Shown here piece after piece: positions 30,782 through 39,016 of a stretch of DNA of 64,000 bases. The position numbers and the translations under genes are program-made. This stretch comes from Sphingomonas sp. Leaf33. GTDB taxonomy: Bacteria > Pseudomonadota > Alphaproteobacteria > Sphingomonadales > Sphingomonadaceae. The stretch spans positions 1 to 64,000 of the forward strand of contig NZ_LMLB01000010.1 in the NCBI RefSeq assembly GCF_001421785.1, read 5' to 3'. Under the pieces are notes generated by a model. It was not told the DNA's origin. It made no database searches and worked only from the letters and a program-made list of their open reading frames with translations. How positions within the stretch are numbered: the stretch's first letter is position 1; every line of letters starts with the position of its first letter.

Positions 30782-33700
30782 TCAGGCGATGATGGACAGT
30801 TCGTGCCCGGCCAGGAAGTGGTCCGGCATCGCGCCGAACCAGCTCTTGCCCGCCAGCAGGCTGGGATCGTGATCCAGCGTGGTATCGGCGAACGCATCCG
30901 GGCTCACATGGCTGTCGCTCGACGGTGCATCCGGCGCCGCCGTGGTGGTCGTCGTGGTCGTGGCGGTGGTCGTCGTGGTGCCGGTGAAGCGACCCTCAGC
31001 GAAACCGAACTGGACGTAGTGACGGGCCAGCGCTTCCTTGTCGTTGCCGAACACCGCCGCCAGGTCGGCGTTGGCGGCCGCATAGGCCGTCGCGTCGAAG
31101 GTCGTCAGGCGACCTTCGCGTGCACCGTTCTGGATGTAGTGCGTCGCCGCCGCCGTCTCGTTCGCACCGAACGCCCGGATGAGGTCGCCGTGCGATGCCA
31201 GGTAGCTCCACCCGTCGAAGGTGACCGTACGACCTTCACGGGCACCGTTCAGGATGAAGTGCTGGGCACCGGCATTGACGTTGGCCGAGAAGGCCGCCCG
31301 CAGATCGCTGTACGAGGCGATGTAGTCGAGCGCATTGAACGACAGCGCGCGACCCTCGGCAAAGCCGAACTGGGCGAAGTGCTGCTCACCGGCTGCGGCA
31401 TTGGTCCCGAAGGCGGCGCGCAGGTCGGCGTTGCCTGCGATGTAGCTCAGCCCGTTGAACGCCGTCGTGCTCGAGACGATGCTCGACCAGGACTGCGCGG
31501 CCGTGGTGGCGAAGCTGCCCTGTTCGACGCCCGTGACCTCGGTCGCGCCACGTGCGGTGACCATGTAGGTCCGACCACCGCTGGTGAGCACGCTGTAGTC
31601 CGAGCGGAAACCGCCCAGCGACAGCAGGTCGTTGCCGGTGCCGCCGTCGACACGGTCGAAGCCGGCGTCGGGCTTGATCGCGGTCGGACCCGCCTGCAGC
31701 GCGATGACGTCATCGCCCGCACCGCCCGACAGGGTGTTACGGCCGGCGTTGCCCAGGATGTAGTTGTTGGCGTCGTTGCCGGTCGCGTTGATCGCGGCCG
31801 TGCCGGTCAGCACGAGGTTTTCCAGTCCGGCGCCGAGCACGTAGCTGATGCTCGACTGCACCGTGTCGTTGCCGCCGCCGCCTGCTTCGTCGACCACATC
31901 GCCGGCATTGTCGACGACATAGGTGTCGTTGCCGAGGCCGCCGTTCATGTAATCGGCACCGGCACCGCCGTTGACGAAGTTGTCGAGCGCATTGCCGATG
32001 AAGCGGTCGTCGCCCGAACCCAGGATCGCGTTCTCGAAGCCCGAGATCGTGTCGAGGCCACCCTCGACACCGGCGATCGCCGTGCCCGCGGTCAGGTCGA
32101 TCTGCACGCCGTTGGTCAGGTTGCCGTAGAACAGCGTGTCGATGCCGTCGCCACCGATCAGGATGTCGTTGCCGAGACCGCCGGCGATCGTGTCGTTGCC
32201 GGCACCGCCGTCGATCCGGTTGACGTTCGAGTCACCGGTCAGGACATCGTTGAACGCCGAACCGATGATGTTCTCGAACCCGCTGACGGTGTCGATGCCG
32301 GCACCGCCGGTCGACTGTGCGGCGACGATCGCGAGGTTCACGGTCACGCCCGCCGTAGCCGAGCGATACGAGAGCGTATCGTTGCCGAGGCCGCCGACCA
32401 GCGTGTCGTTGCCGGCACCACCTTCGATGACGTTGTCGTTGTCGTCGCCGGTCAGGACGTCGTTGAACGCCGAGCCGATCAGATTTTCGATCCCGCTGAG
32501 GGTATCGATTCCCGAGCCGCCGGTCGTCTGGGCACCGGTGAAGCCCAGGCGAACCGTCACGCCACCGGTCGCATCAGTGTACGATGCCGTGTCGTTGCCG
32601 GCGCCGCCGATCAGGATGTCGTCCTCGCTACCGCCGCGCAGCAGATCGTCGCCGTTGCCGCCGTCGAGCGTGTCGTTGCCGCCCAGGCCGATCAGCACGT
32701 CGTTGCCGTCGCCGCCGCTCAGCACGTCGTTGCCGGTTGCGCCGGTGATGGTCTCGTCAGCCGCCGTACCCGTCAGGGTCAGGTTGCCGATGAAGCCATC
32801 GAAGTTGAAGGCGGTGAAGCCACCGGTATAGCCGTTGTCGATCGTGAAGATGGTCACGAAGTCGTTGAGGATGCCGGCACCGTCACGGTCAACCTGCAGC
32901 AGCAGCGCCGTGCCCGACTGAACAAGGCGTAGGTGCCCGCTGGCGAACGCGTTGCTGTTCGCAGTGTAGCCGCTCAGACCGAAGTTCAGGAAGTTGGTCA
33001 TCTCGAACCGGTCGCCGGTGGTGCCGCCGGTGAAGTCGGTCACGCGGTTGGTGCGTGCAGTGGCCGCGACTTCGGTCGAGGTCGCCGCATTGGTGCCGAC
33101 GCCCAGCTGGATGACGTCCGAACCCGAACCCAGCGTGATCAGGTGGTTGTTGACGCCCGCAGCCCCGCGCATGCTGATGCTGAGTGTGTCGTTGCCGGCG
33201 CCTGCGTTGATCGTGGCGCTAGCCACACCGGTCAGGATGATACGGTCGTTACCGGCCCCGGCATCGACCGTGACGACGTCGAGGTTACGATCGCTCGAGG
33301 TCGCGCCGAGCGCCAGATAGGTTTGCCCGATCAGGCCGTCGTTGTTGGCCGCCAGACCCAGGGTGAACGTGCCGCCGCGCAGTTCGAGGAAGTCGTCGCC
33401 GTCGCCGCCATCCATCAGGATGTTGGTCGCCGCCGTTGCCGTGCCGGCGGTCGTCAGGTTGGCGCGGGTGACGAAGATGCTGTCGTTGCCGCCATAGCCG
33501 TAGAGCGCGTCGGTCTGGGCGAGCGCGGCGGTGTTCACCGCAACCGCATTGTCGATGATGAGGTTGAAGTCATCGGTGCCGCGCAGCGTGTCGCCGTAAC
33601 CCGAGCCGGTGACATATTCGATGCCCGACAGGGTATCGATGCCTTCGCCGCCGGTGTCCTGCGCGACGCCTTCGAGGCGCAGGTCGACGGTCACGCCCGC

Positions 33701-36700
33701 GGTCGCATTGGCATAGGTCACGGTGTCGAGACCTTCGCCGCCGATCAGCCGGTCGTTGCCGAGGCCGCCCGACAGCGTGTCGTTGCCGTACCAGCCATCG
33801 AGCACGTCGTCGCCGGCATTGCCGATCAGCGTATCGAGGGTGCCGCCGCCGCGCACGTTGTCACCGCCGGTGCCGCCGCGGAAGATAACGCGCTCGACGC
33901 TGATGAACGAACCGCTGGCGACACCATCGATCGTGATCGCGCTGTTGCCGGCCAGATTGCCGAGGTCGAAGCTGACTCCGCCGGCACGGTCGGTGTAGTA
34001 GGCATAGGCAAGGTCGGTACCGTCACCGCCGTCGAACGTGTCGTTGCCGCCATCGTTGGTATAGACCGCGGTCAGGCCGGAAATCGAACCGTTGGCGATG
34101 CCGCCGACCATGACGTCGTCGCCGTCGCCGCCGCGCAGCGTGTCGTTGCCCATGCCGCCGACCAGCGTGTCGTTGCCGGCGCCGCCTTCCAGCGTGTCGT
34201 TGCCGTCGGCGATGCCGTCGGTGGTGCTGAACGTGTTGACATAGTCGCCGAAGATCACGTCGTTGCCCGCGCCGCCGATCAGCGTGTCGCTGAGGCCATT
34301 GCCGATGATGAAGTCGGCCAGCGCGCCGCCGACCAGACGGTTCGCCGTGGTGTCGCCGCCGCGCAGCGTGTTGGTGGCGGTCGCCGAACCGGTGATGTTC
34401 TCGATGTTGGCGAAGGTGTCGGAACCGCCGAACGTGCCGACCGTCTGGGCGGTCGTGGTGTTCAGGTTAACGGTGACCGACGTGGTCGAATTCGAATAAT
34501 CGACCGTGTCCGATCCGCCGGCACCGTTGTAGCTGTCGCTACCGCCGCCATCGAAGAAGGTGTTGTCGCTATCGTTGCCGATGATGGTGTCGTTGCCGGC
34601 GTTGGTGCGGACGTTCTCAAAGTTTGAGATGGTGTCGTTGCCGTAGCCGGTGTTCTGCGCGGTCGTCGTCGCCAGGTTGACGGTGATCGCACCGGTACCG
34701 GTGAAGGCGAGCGTATCGACCCCTGCACCACCGTTGAGCGTATCGTCGCCCAGACCGCCTTCGATGACGTTGGCGTTGGCATCGCCGGTCAGGACGTCGT
34801 TGTTGTCGCTGCCACGCAGGTTCTCGATGCCCCGCAGGATCGCGATCGCCGCACCGGCGATGCTGGCGTTACCGTCCGACGAGCCGTTCAGCGTCGCGGT
34901 GACGCCGCCGGTAAGCCCGGCGAACGACGCCGTGTCCGAACCGGTGCCGCCGTCAAGGATATCGACGGTGCCCGCGACCGTGGTGCCGGGGTTGAGCGTA
35001 TCGTCGCCCGCGCCACCCGTCAGGATGTTCTCGCCGGCGCTGCCGGTCAGCGTGTCATTGAACGCCGAACCCAGCAGGTTCTCGAACCCGGCCAGCGTGT
35101 CGATGCCGGCCGCGATCGTGTTCTGCGCGCTGCCCTGGAGGCCGAGGCTGACGGTCACGCCCGACGTCGCCCCTGCATAGGATGCGGTGTCGTTGCCGAA
35201 ACCACCGAACATGGTGTCGTTGCCGAGGCCACCTTCGATCACATTGTTGTTGGCATCGCCGGTCAGCGTGTCGTTGTACTGCGAACCGATCAGGTTCTCG
35301 AACCCGTTGATCGTGTCGTTGCCCGCGGCACCGGTGTTCTGGACCTGACCGACCTGCAGGTTGAGGTCGACCGTAACACCGACGCCGTTGTTGCTGAACG
35401 CGGTCGCATACGACACGGTATCGTTGCCACCGGCGCCGATCAGCACGTCGTTGCCGAGCGTGCCCATGATGAAATCGTTGCCGTCACCACCATCGGCCAC
35501 CAGACTGCTGGTGTTGGTCGCCGTCAGCGGCGACGTGTTCACCGTTGCCGAGCTGAGTGACATATGCAGCGTATAGGTGGTGCCCGCCACCAGAGCCTCG
35601 GCCTTCGTTCCGTCGTTCGCCGTCCAGCGACCGACACGGATATAATAGGTTCCCGCGGTCGCAAACGTGTAGGTAAGGTAGCTGTTGCCGGTCGAGCTGC
35701 CAAGATCGGCGGCATTGTCGTCGTTCTGGGCCAGAAGCACGCCGTTGCTGTCGACCAGCTCGATCCAGGTGTCGATGCTGCTGAAATCGATATCGAAGAT
35801 CGCCGACGCACCGGCGGTGGCATCGACACGATAATATTCCAGCCCGTCACCGGTCGCCGTCGCGTTGATCGTGGCGTGCGGCGTCGTCGTGGAGTTGGTG
35901 ATGTTGGCATCGGAGAGCAGGGTATATGCGTTGCGCGCCTGCGGGTTGATCGCCGTGGCGATCGAAAGGTTCGACTCCGACTGGGCCTTCGCGATGGTGG
36001 CGGTGTTCGAAACGGTGAAGCCGCCGCCGATCAGGCGATCGTCGCCGCCTCCGCCGGCCAGGTTGTCGCGCCCGCCGCTGCCGCCGCTCAGCGTGTTGTT
36101 CTGGCTGTTACCGCGCAGGATGTCGTCGTTCGACGAGCCCTGGATGTTCTCGATGTTGCGCAGCGTGTCGGTTTCGGTGCCGTGGTTGACGACGACGTCG
36201 GCGCCGGTGTCGTTCAGCGTGGCGACGATGCCGAACTGGCTGTTGAAGATGACCGTGTCGCTGCCGGCGCCGCCATCGAAGATGTTGTTCGCGATGTTGC
36301 CGACGAAGACGTCGTTGCCAGCGCCACCCTTGACGTTTTCGATCAGCGAGCGGACGTCGTTGTTGTATAGCAGCGACATCGCGATGTTGCCGGGCGCCAG
36401 CGTCTCGAAATTCTGGTACGCAGTGTTGTTGGCCAGCTGATTGGCGTCGAAGGTCGAGAATTCGCCAGGACGCAGGTCGACGGTCACGCCGGTCGTGTAG
36501 TTGCTGAGGTCGATGGTGTCGTTGCCGCCACCGTCCCAGATCGTCAGGAAGATCTTGTTGCCGGCGGGCGTACCCTGGCCGACGCCGTTGATGAACATCT
36601 CGCCGGTCGTCTGGCTGAAGGTGTAGACGCTGTCGGTCGCGTTGGTCGCATAGTTCGCGCCGTACATGTACTGCAGCGCCGCCAGGTCATACTGCATGTA

Positions 36701-37687
36701 GGTCTGCGGCTGATTGATTTTTTCGCCTGCAAAGCCGGTGGTGCCCGGCGCCGGGGTGTAGGTCATCAGCGACCAGGCCTGGCCGTCGCGGTCCGGCGTC
36801 AGCGCCTGCGTGCCGTAGCGCGGGAAGCCGCCGAAATAGAACGACAGGTCGCTGTTGGTGTAATCCTGGTGCCCGTGCTTCAGCCCCATCGTGTGGCCGA
36901 TTTCGTGCAGCATCGTGGAATAGCCCCACGTGCCCTTGAATGCGAGGTCGTAATAGGGCTGGTTCGACCGGCCGAACCAGATGTCGCCGGCGGCGCTCAG
37001 CTTGTCCGACGGGAAGCCGCCATAGGCCGAGCCGACGCCGTTGCTGCCGGTCTGCGAGATGCGGATGTTGGCGTGCAGCGTGTCGGTTTCGGTGATCTCG
37101 GTGAAGCGCAGGCCGGTCGCGGCGGCGATCTGGGCGAGACCCGCGCGGGCGGCGGCCTGCTGCTGCGGCCCGAGGTCGATGTGATACTTGTCGACGCCGG
37201 CGGTCAGCGCGGTGCTGCCGGTGTAGTTCGTGCCGGCGGTCGGGAAGCTGTAAGTGAGGTTGAGCGTGCCCCACTTCGACCCGATCAGCGTCGCATCGAC
37301 GTTGCGGTTGCCGGTGATCGAGCGGCTGCCGTCCGGATTGGTGACCAGCGGCAGCAGCGTGCCGATGAAGGTGCCATCGGGATTGGCGCCCAGCGGGTTC
37401 AGGTCCTTGACGCCGCTGGTGTTGGCCTGCTCTGCCAGGCCCTGGCAGATCGCGCAGCTGCAGCCCTGGACGATGGTCGTGTGCGCCGGTTCCAGGCCGG
37501 ACAGGTTGTCGAGCGTGCCGACACCCATGACGGCGCCCGGCGTGCCGGAGAAGGCACCGCCGACCCCGCTGGGAGCGGCTGCGGGAGCATCATCGGTCGT
37601 CGCGGGGCGGACCCAGGTGTCGGGCTCGTGGATGCCGATGACCACGTCGTCCGACGGTTGCGTGCCTGCGATTTTGGAGTTGCCCAT
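30782..37687 (-). CDS. Giant RTX protein with serralysin-like zinc protease domain
   Basis: 2301 residues from ATG 37687 (AGGGGATC upstream). N-terminus without signal peptide; CxCxxC at residues 76-81. Metzincin domain with HEIGHTMGLKHGH at 261-273 and Met-turn SLMTY at Met308, as in serralysins. From about 450 to 2000, many GGxGxDxxx calcium-binding RTX repeats. A PPC-like beta domain lies near 583-705 (YYRVDATAGASAIFDIDFSSIDTWIELVDSNG, AGTYYIRVGRW). Four 40-residue repeats fill 2077-2236, then a Thr-rich spacer and a tail with LDHDPSLLAGKSWFG. Probably exported by a type I system through the C-terminal signal and folded by Ca2+ outside; no type I genes are in the window. Likely a surface-layer-scale secreted protease or adhesin. 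Confidence 0.92.
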   Translation of the reverse strand: MGNSKIAGTQPSDDVVIGIHEPDTWVRPATTDDAPAAAPSGVGGAFSGTPGAVMGVGTLDNLSGLEPAHTTIVQGCSCAICQGLAEQANTSGVKDLNPLGANPDGTFIGTLLPLVTNPDGSRSITGNRNVDATLIGSKWGTLNLTYSFPTAGTNYTGSTALTAGVDKYHIDLGPQQQAAARAGLAQIAAATGLRFTEITETDTLHANIRISQTGSNGVGSAYGGFPSDKLSAAGDIWFGRSNQPYYDLAFKGTWGYSTMLHEIGHTMGLKHGHQDYTNSDLSFYFGGFPRYGTQALTPDRDGQAWSLMTYTPAPGTTGFAGEKINQPQTYMQYDLAALQYMYGANYATNATDSVYTFSQTTGEMFINGVGQGTPAGNKIFLTIWDGGGNDTIDLSNYTTGVTVDLRPGEFSTFDANQLANNTAYQNFETLAPGNIAMSLLYNNDVRSLIENVKGGAGNDVFVGNIANNIFDGGAGSDTVIFNSQFGIVATLNDTGADVVVNHGTETDTLRNIENIQGSSNDDILRGNSQNNTLSGGSGGRDNLAGGGGDDRLIGGGFTVSNTATIAKAQSESNLSIATAINPQARNAYTLLSDANITNSTTTPHATINATATGDGLEYYRVDATAGASAIFDIDFSSIDTWIELVDSNGVLLAQNDDNAADLGSSTGNSYLTYTFATAGTYYIRVGRWTANDGTKAEALVAGTTYTLHMSLSSATVNTSPLTATNTSSLVADGGDGNDFIMGTLGNDVLIGAGGNDTVSYATAFSNNGVGVTVDLNLQVGQVQNTGAAGNDTINGFENLIGSQYNDTLTGDANNNVIEGGLGNDTMFGGFGNDTASYAGATSGVTVSLGLQGSAQNTIAAGIDTLAGFENLLGSAFNDTLTGSAGENILTGGAGDDTLNPGTTVAGTVDILDGGTGSDTASFAGLTGGVTATLNGSSDGNASIAGAAIAILRGIENLRGSDNNDVLTGDANANVIEGGLGDDTLNGGAGVDTLAFTGTGAITVNLATTTAQNTGYGNDTISNFENVRTNAGNDTIIGNDSDNTFFDGGGSDSYNGAGGSDTVDYSNSTTSVTVNLNTTTAQTVGTFGGSDTFANIENITGSATATNTLRGGDTTANRLVGGALADFIIGNGLSDTLIGGAGNDVIFGDYVNTFSTTDGIADGNDTLEGGAGNDTLVGGMGNDTLRGGDGDDVMVGGIANGSISGLTAVYTNDGGNDTFDGGDGTDLAYAYYTDRAGGVSFDLGNLAGNSAITIDGVASGSFISVERVIFRGGTGGDNVRGGGTLDTLIGNAGDDVLDGWYGNDTLSGGLGNDRLIGGEGLDTVTYANATAGVTVDLRLEGVAQDTGGEGIDTLSGIEYVTGSGYGDTLRGTDDFNLIIDNAVAVNTAALAQTDALYGYGGNDSIFVTRANLTTAGTATAATNILMDGGDGDDFLELRGGTFTLGLAANNDGLIGQTYLALGATSSDRNLDVVTVDAGAGNDRIILTGVASATINAGAGNDTLSISMRGAAGVNNHLITLGSGSDVIQLGVGTNAATSTEVAATARTNRVTDFTGGTTGDRFEMTNFLNFGLSGYTANSNAFASGHLRLVQSGTALLLQVDRDGAGILNDFVTIFTIDNGYTGGFTAFNFDGFIGNLTLTGTAADETITGATGNDVLSGGDGNDVLIGLGGNDTLDGGNGDDLLRGGSEDDILIGGAGNDTASYTDATGGVTVRLGFTGAQTTGGSGIDTLSGIENLIGSAFNDVLTGDDNDNVIEGGAGNDTLVGGLGNDTLSYRSATAGVTVNLAIVAAQSTGGAGIDTVSGFENIIGSAFNDVLTGDSNVNRIDGGAGNDTIAGGLGNDILIGGDGIDTLFYGNLTNGVQIDLTAGTAIAGVEGGLDTISGFENAILGSGDDRFIGNALDNFVNGGAGADYMNGGLGNDTYVVDNAGDVVDEAGGGGNDTVQSSISYVLGAGLENLVLTGTAAINATGNDANNYILGNAGRNTLSGGAGDDVIALQAGPTAIKPDAGFDRVDGGTGNDLLSLGGFRSDYSVLTSGGRTYMVTARGATEVTGVEQGSFATTAAQSWSSIVSSTTAFNGLSYIAGNADLRAAFGTNAAAGEQHFAQFGFAEGRALSFNALDYIASYSDLRAAFSANVNAGAQHFILNGAREGRTVTFDGWSYLASHGDLIRAFGANETAAATHYIQNGAREGRLTTFDATAYAAANADLAAVFGNDKEALARHYVQFGFAEGRFTGTTTTTATTTTTTTAAPDAPSSDSHVSPDAFADTTLDHDPSLLAGKSWFGAMPDHFLAGHELSIIA
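30980..31459 (-). repeat. Four tandem 40-residue repeats at the C-terminus of the RTX protein
   Basis: Exactly four 120-bp units encode repeats with the shape F-[ND]-x-x-x-Y-x-A-x-x-x-D-L-x-x-A-F-x ... H-[FY]-x-x-x-G-x-x-EGR. They begin FNGLSYIAGN, FNALDYIASY, FDGWSYLASH and FDATAYAAAN, each ending EGR plus three residues. Unit length is constant at 40. Similar single or tandem units occur in five other proteins of the window. Confidence 0.9.
31680..36340 (-). repeat. RTX (GGxGxDxxx) calcium-binding repeat region
   Basis: Approximate span of the nonapeptide arrays (for example GGAGNDTLVGGLGNDTL, GGDGNDVLIGLGGNDTLDGGNGDD), broken by the PPC-like domain and by linkers of the form ASYTDATGGVTVRLGFTGAQTTGGSGIDTLSGIENLIGS-type of about 40 residues. 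The linkers recur about ten times, so the array is built of larger units: linker, then two to four nonapeptides. In DNA it shows as repeated GTCGTTGCCG strings. Confidence 0.85.
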
Positions 37688-38035
37688 GATGATCCCCTGT
37701 ATCCCCTGGCCGCGTCGTCACTTTTACGCGGCGCAAATCTTGAGGGTCGAATCCGTTTGGATTGCCCCCGATGTACTAGGTATTCATCGCGGAACCGCTG
37801 CGGTCAAGCGGCGAACCCGTCCAATCCGACAATGTCTCGAAAATTCCGATCGCAGCGGAAGGATGCCGTATTGTTGTATATTTACAGCGGGTTGGGCCAA
37901 GCCATGGGTGTGACCCACAGGGTCGGCACGATGGTACCGCTCCCATCCGGCAGGTTCGAAATACGCTTACCTGGCTATGGTACGTGAAAAAATATGTCGT
38001 CGCCGGGCGGTTTGCCGTTCGTGTCGAAAGTGTCT
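37688..38035 (-). promoter_or_regulatory. Intergenic control region upstream of the RTX gene
   Basis: 348 bp without a credible gene. On the minus strand, TTGACC at about 37804-37799 is followed 17 nt later by AATACC, a possible promoter about 110 bp ahead of ATG 37687. A further A/T-rich patch lies at 37870-37885. TTGACC sits in an imperfect CCGC/GCGG inverted repeat that could be an operator. No terminator-like hairpin was convincing for the methyltransferase gene ending at 38036, so read-through is possible. Confidence 0.4.
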
Positions 38036-39016
38036 TCAAGGCGCTTTGGCGACGACCAGACAATTGTCGTAGATGTTCGCGGCGTGCGCGATGTCGATCG
38101 ACATCGCCGCCCAGCCCGTGGCCGAGACCATGTCGAGGTAGGGGGCCAGGTTTTCGCGCAGCACGTCCTCGACAACATAATAGCCGCCGGGGGCGACGCG
38201 CTCCGCCGCCTTGTCCCAGGTGATCCGCGCCGCTTCGGGCGTGTGAAGCCCATCGTCGACGAAGACGTCGAACCGGACATCGCCGGTGTCGGCCCACAGC
38301 GCGTCGAAGCTTGCCGGGTCGCACTGATCGACGAAGAAGGTTGCGATGCGCGCATCGGTGAACAACGTCTTGCGGTCGACGTCCGCACCGTAGATCTGCG
38401 CGTGCGGGAAATAGTCGCGCCAGCCCCTGAGCGATGCACCGGGGCGCCCGTGCGTCCCCATGTTCGAGGCGATGTCCTCGTCATTGCTGCCCAGGCCGAT
38501 CTCGAACACCGCTGTGGCGCTGTTCTTCAGTGTATGGAAGAGCGCGTCGTAGAACGGCGTGTAGGTGTGCCAGCCAATCCCCTTGTCGCTGCCATGCCCC
38601 GCCATCATCCGGCACAGGTCGTTCGCGCGCACGATCGTCTGGCGTTCGGTCAGGTAGCGATCCACCGCGGGTGCGAAGACCGCCTCCCCGCCATTGCGAT
38701 ACCGCACCTCGGCCAGATCGCTCGCAGCAGGCGGGGTCGAGGACAGGAACGGCGCGATCTTCTCGCTATACGCCAGCTGCACGTCGATGCCCGCCGCGCG
38801 TCCGATCGCAAAGACGATCCCGCTGTCCTGCAAGGGGATGGCGAGCGCTGCCTCGGTCTGGAGGAAGCCCGGCAGGCGCGCCTCGGGCGTCGGGTCCATG
38901 TCGACCACCCACACCTCGCCCCACAGGCGGATCGCGCCCCATTTCACCAGCTCGGCGCGGGTGGCGTCGGCGTGTTGTGCAAGGCGGTCGGCAAAGCTGA
39001 CGAGATAGAGGGTCAC
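38036..39016 (-). CDS. Class I SAM methyltransferase of the surface polysaccharide locus
   Basis: 326 residues. N-terminal ~115 residues are a separate domain (LYLVSFADRLAQHADATRAELVKWGAIRLWGEVWVVD). The catalytic half has AGHGSDKGIGWHTYTPFYDALFHTLKNSATAVFEIGLGSNDEDIASNMG, HAQIYGADVDRKTLF, FDVFVDDGLHTPEAARITWDKAAERVAPGGYYVVEDVL. The GSDKG-x-x-x-H-x-YT-x-x-Y motif is that of sugar/macrolide O-methyltransferases. Likely methylates a sugar of the polysaccharide. It overlaps the upstream giant glycosyltransferase by ATGA and is therefore in its operon. Confidence 0.82.
   Translation of the reverse strand: MTLYLVSFADRLAQHADATRAELVKWGAIRLWGEVWVVDMDPTPEARLPGFLQTEAALAIPLQDSGIVFAIGRAAGIDVQLAYSEKIAPFLSSTPPAASDLAEVRYRNGGEAVFAPAVDRYLTERQTIVRANDLCRMMAGHGSDKGIGWHTYTPFYDALFHTLKNSATAVFEIGLGSNDEDIASNMGTHGRPGASLRGWRDYFPHAQIYGADVDRKTLFTDARIATFFVDQCDPASFDALWADTGDVRFDVFVDDGLHTPEAARITWDKAAERVAPGGYYVVEDVLRENLAPYLDMVSATGWAAMSIDIAHAANIYDNCLVVAKAP

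Noticed and set aside
30770..34627. Plus-strand open frames opposite the RTX gene (720 and 564 codons) with V-A-G repeats
   Set aside because: They are reverse-complement images of the RTX repeats and start inside the RTX terminator or gene region.
31680..36340. Repetitive DNA that could suggest a CRISPR array or satellite
   Set aside because: Repeats are in frame, of variable spacing and translate to GGxGxDxxx; no uniform repeat-spacer pattern and no cas genes.
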